DNA from: Providencia manganoxydans
Lineage (GTDB): Bacteria > Pseudomonadota > Gammaproteobacteria > Enterobacterales > Enterobacteriaceae
DNA length: 64,000 bases
Direction of reading: 5' to 3'
NCBI RefSeq assembly: GCF_016618195.1
Contig: NZ_CP067099.1
Coordinates: 248,001 to 312,000 of the forward strand
A model generated the notes under the pieces. The model made no database searches. It was not told the origin of the DNA and worked only from the letters and a program-made list of their open reading frames with translations. Below, one piece after another: positions 62,297 through 64,000 of the stretch. Within the stretch, counting starts at the first letter, position 1. Every line of letters begins with the position of its first letter. A program made the position numbers and the translations under genes.

Positions 62297-63610
62297 TTAT
62301 ATTGCAATTCTTGTATCAATAACACGCTCAGCTTTACCTTGTGAGCGAGGAATATCGCCACAGTTTACAATGCTGATACGTGTACTAACCCCAACCATTG
62401 ATTTTATGCGATGCTTAAGGTTATGACAGATGTTACAACGCTCATCATAAGTTAGAGCATCGGGCTGCTTTAATTCAACACGAATTGATAAGCTATCCAT
62501 ATTCCCTTTACGGCTGATTTCCAATTGATAATGTGGAGAAAGCTCCTTGAACTGCATGATTTGTTCTTCAATCTGCGATGGAAAAACATTCACGCCTCGT
62601 ATAATCATCATGTCATCAGAACGTCCTGTAATTTTACCAATGCGACGCATATGACGATTAACGCCTGGCATTAGATGAGTTAAATCACGAGTTCGATAAC
62701 GTATAACGGGCATAGCCTCTTTTGTAAGCGTAGTGAACACTAACTCACCATTGTCTCCAGCAGCCAAAGGTTGTAGTGTGTCTGGTGAAATGATCTCTGG
62801 GTAAAAATGATCTTCCCAGATAGTTGGCCCGCTTTCACCTGAATCGGCACACTCCATGGCAACGCCTGGCCCCATCACTTCTGACAGCCCATAAATATCA
62901 AGTGCTTTAATACCAAGACGCGTTTCAATTTCTGTTCTCAAAGCTTCAGTCCAAGGTTCTGCACCAAACACACCTAATCTTAGTGAGCACTTACTTGCAT
63001 CTCCACCCATGATTTTTTCAAGTTCATCAATAATGCTGAGACAGTATGATGGTGTGACCATGATAACATCAGGCTTGAAATCAGCGATTAATTGCGCTTG
63101 TTTCTCTGTTTGCCCACCCGACATTGGGATCACGGCAGCACCAAGGCGTTCAGCACCATAATGAGCCCCTAAACCGCCGGTAAATAAGCCATAACCATAA
63201 GCAACATGAATTTTGTCACCTTTGCCCGCACCTGCTGAGCGTAGACTACGAGCAATCAAGTCGGCCCAATTATCAATATCCTGTTGTGTATAACCCACCA
63301 CCGTTGGGCGCCCTGTTGTACCCGATGATGCATGGATACGAATGATTTGATTCATAGGAACCGCGAAGGTATTGAAGGGATAGTTTTCACGGAGATCTTG
63401 TTTCGTGGTATAAGGAAATTTTTCGATGTCGCTCAGTTGTTTAAAATCATCAGGGTGAACACCTGCATCATTAAATTTCTTGCGGTACATCGGTACATTT
63501 TCGTAAGCGTGAGTGAGTGTCCACTTCAGCCGTGATAGCTGTAAAGCTTCAATTTCATCTCTAGAAGCAAATTCAATTGAGTCGACGGTATGTTGTTGTT
63601 GAATGCTCAT
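62297..63610 (-). CDS. paaK: Phenylacetate-CoA ligase PaaK
   Basis: 437 residues, the family's length. The adenylate-forming P-loop is IHASSGTTGRPTVVGYTQQD, with YGLSEVMGPGVAMEC and the C-terminal motif GRSDDMMIIRGVNVFPSQIE. The final lysine region is SQGKAERVID. It activates phenylacetate to phenylacetyl-CoA with ATP, the first step of the aerobic hybrid pathway and the source of the PaaX inducer. It lies between paaJ and paaX as in E. coli; the gap to paaJ is 177 bp, wider than usual, and shows no gene. Confidence 0.96.
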   Translation of the reverse strand: MSIQQQHTVDSIEFASRDEIEALQLSRLKWTLTHAYENVPMYRKKFNDAGVHPDDFKQLSDIEKFPYTTKQDLRENYPFNTFAVPMNQIIRIHASSGTTGRPTVVGYTQQDIDNWADLIARSLRSAGAGKGDKIHVAYGYGLFTGGLGAHYGAERLGAAVIPMSGGQTEKQAQLIADFKPDVIMVTPSYCLSIIDELEKIMGGDASKCSLRLGVFGAEPWTEALRTEIETRLGIKALDIYGLSEVMGPGVAMECADSGESGPTIWEDHFYPEIISPDTLQPLAAGDNGELVFTTLTKEAMPVIRYRTRDLTHLMPGVNRHMRRIGKITGRSDDMMIIRGVNVFPSQIEEQIMQFKELSPHYQLEISRKGNMDSLSIRVELKQPDALTYDERCNICHNLKHRIKSMVGVSTRISIVNCGDIPRSQGKAERVIDTRIAI

Positions 63611-63787
63611 AATTGCTTATCCTTATAATTATTTGGATACTGCTTGTTTAAGCGTTACCTATAAACCGCGTTAAGCAGATAGGGGCACCGCTTAATGGCA
63701 CAATGCAGCTGAGCCTGAAGTTTGCGATGTAGGGTTCAGGCCTTATATAAATGAATCGACTATCAGGTACAGATGGTGATTATTTGT

Positions 63788-64000
63788 CTAAACGCGTTCA
63801 ATAATCATCGCTATCCCTTGACCGACCCCAATGCACATAGTGCACAGGGCAAAACGACCTTGTCGGCGATGCAGCTCATTAGTCGCCGTAATGGCTAATC
63901 TAGCGCCACTCATCCCAAGCGGATGGCCCAATGAAATAGCCCCACCGTTTGGATTAACCTGTGCAGCATCATCAGGGAGCCCTAAGCCCCTTAAGACCGC
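63788..64000 (-). CDS. paaJ: 3-oxoadipyl-CoA/3-oxo-5,6-dehydrosuberyl-CoA thiolase PaaJ (C-terminal 70 residues)
   Basis: The minus strand from the window edge to a TAG at 63788 encodes the end of a thiolase: [20 protein letters not shown] with the catalytic His, then [20 protein letters not shown] with the active-site Cys in the CxG-type motif. It is in frame to the edge. Together with paaK, paaX and paaY, and since paaJ precedes paaK in E. coli, this is paaJ rather than a fatty-acid thiolase. It would carry out the last two thiolytic steps of phenylacetate degradation. Confidence 0.92.
   Translation of the reverse strand, partial: AVLRGLGLPDDAAQVNPNGGAISLGHPLGMSGARLAITATNELHRRQGRFALCTMCIGVGQGIAMIIERV

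Noticed and set aside
1..64000. CRISPR arrays, insertion sequences, tRNA or rRNA genes, phage attachment sites
   Set aside because: Looked for regularly spaced repeats, transposase or integrase proteins and tRNA-like cloverleaf sequences; none was found. The dispersed repeats are irregularly spaced and carry no ORF.

Overview
The window reads as chromosomal DNA of an AT-leaning gammaproteobacterium. HdeA, a paa phenylacetate cluster, an E. coli-like yahB/yahDEF locus, EmrAB and a chaperone-usher fimbrial operon together point to Enterobacterales, most likely Morganellaceae and probably Providencia. The genus is an inference from gene content and style; no 16S rRNA or tRNA gene is present to confirm it.

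Layout. 1-3.6 kb: yahD, yahE and the start of a yahF/fdrA-type gene, read leftward from a divergent LysR regulator (yahB type) with a perfect dyad between them. 3.7-6.8 kb: a Fur-box-controlled catecholate-siderophore TonB receptor and an IroE-like periplasmic esterase. 7.0-7.3 kb: the acid chaperone HdeA. 7.8-13.3 kb: a tightly overlapping four-gene operon (ROK sugar kinase, short 6-phosphogluconate dehydrogenase, glucose-6-phosphate dehydrogenase, GH15 glucosidase), a self-contained route from alpha-glucans to pentose phosphate.

14.4-46.6 kb: a complete type VI secretion system in the gene order of the large Vibrio cholerae cluster (tssBCEFG, FHA, tssJKL, clpV, vasH position, tagO/vasI, tssA, tssM, vasL, then vgrG). 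It departs from that plan in three ways. The VasH-position protein has GAF and Fis-HTH parts but no AAA+ domain. A second complete tssF lies between vasL and vgrG. No hcp is present. Downstream of vgrG and a DUF4123 adaptor sit two tandem three-gene cassettes: a membrane-segment-bearing partner protein, a PD-(D/E)XK-type nuclease and a putative immunity protein. A gene of unknown function, a PAAR tip and a short unknown ORF follow. The two immunity proteins share about 90% of their last 200 residues but little of the first 110, while the 3' part of each nuclease gene plus the 5' part of its immunity gene is very AT-rich. This looks like a recombination-shuffled toxin/immunity module and is the most interesting part of the window.

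46.6-50.3 kb: glgA and glgB without the rest of the glycogen operon. 51.0-53.7 kb: emrAB multidrug efflux. 53.9-59.2 kb: fimbrial operon (major pilin, chaperone, usher, tip protein). 60.5-64 kb: paaY, paaX, paaK and the end of paaJ.

Two dispersed short repeat families lie in the intergenic DNA. Family 1 (about 55-145 bp, ends TATACTC...GAGTATA) has seven recognisable copies plus two fragments. Family 2 (hairpin-rich, directly 3' of genes) has two longer copies and one partial copy; one copy is flanked by a 26-bp direct repeat that is itself a terminator hairpin.
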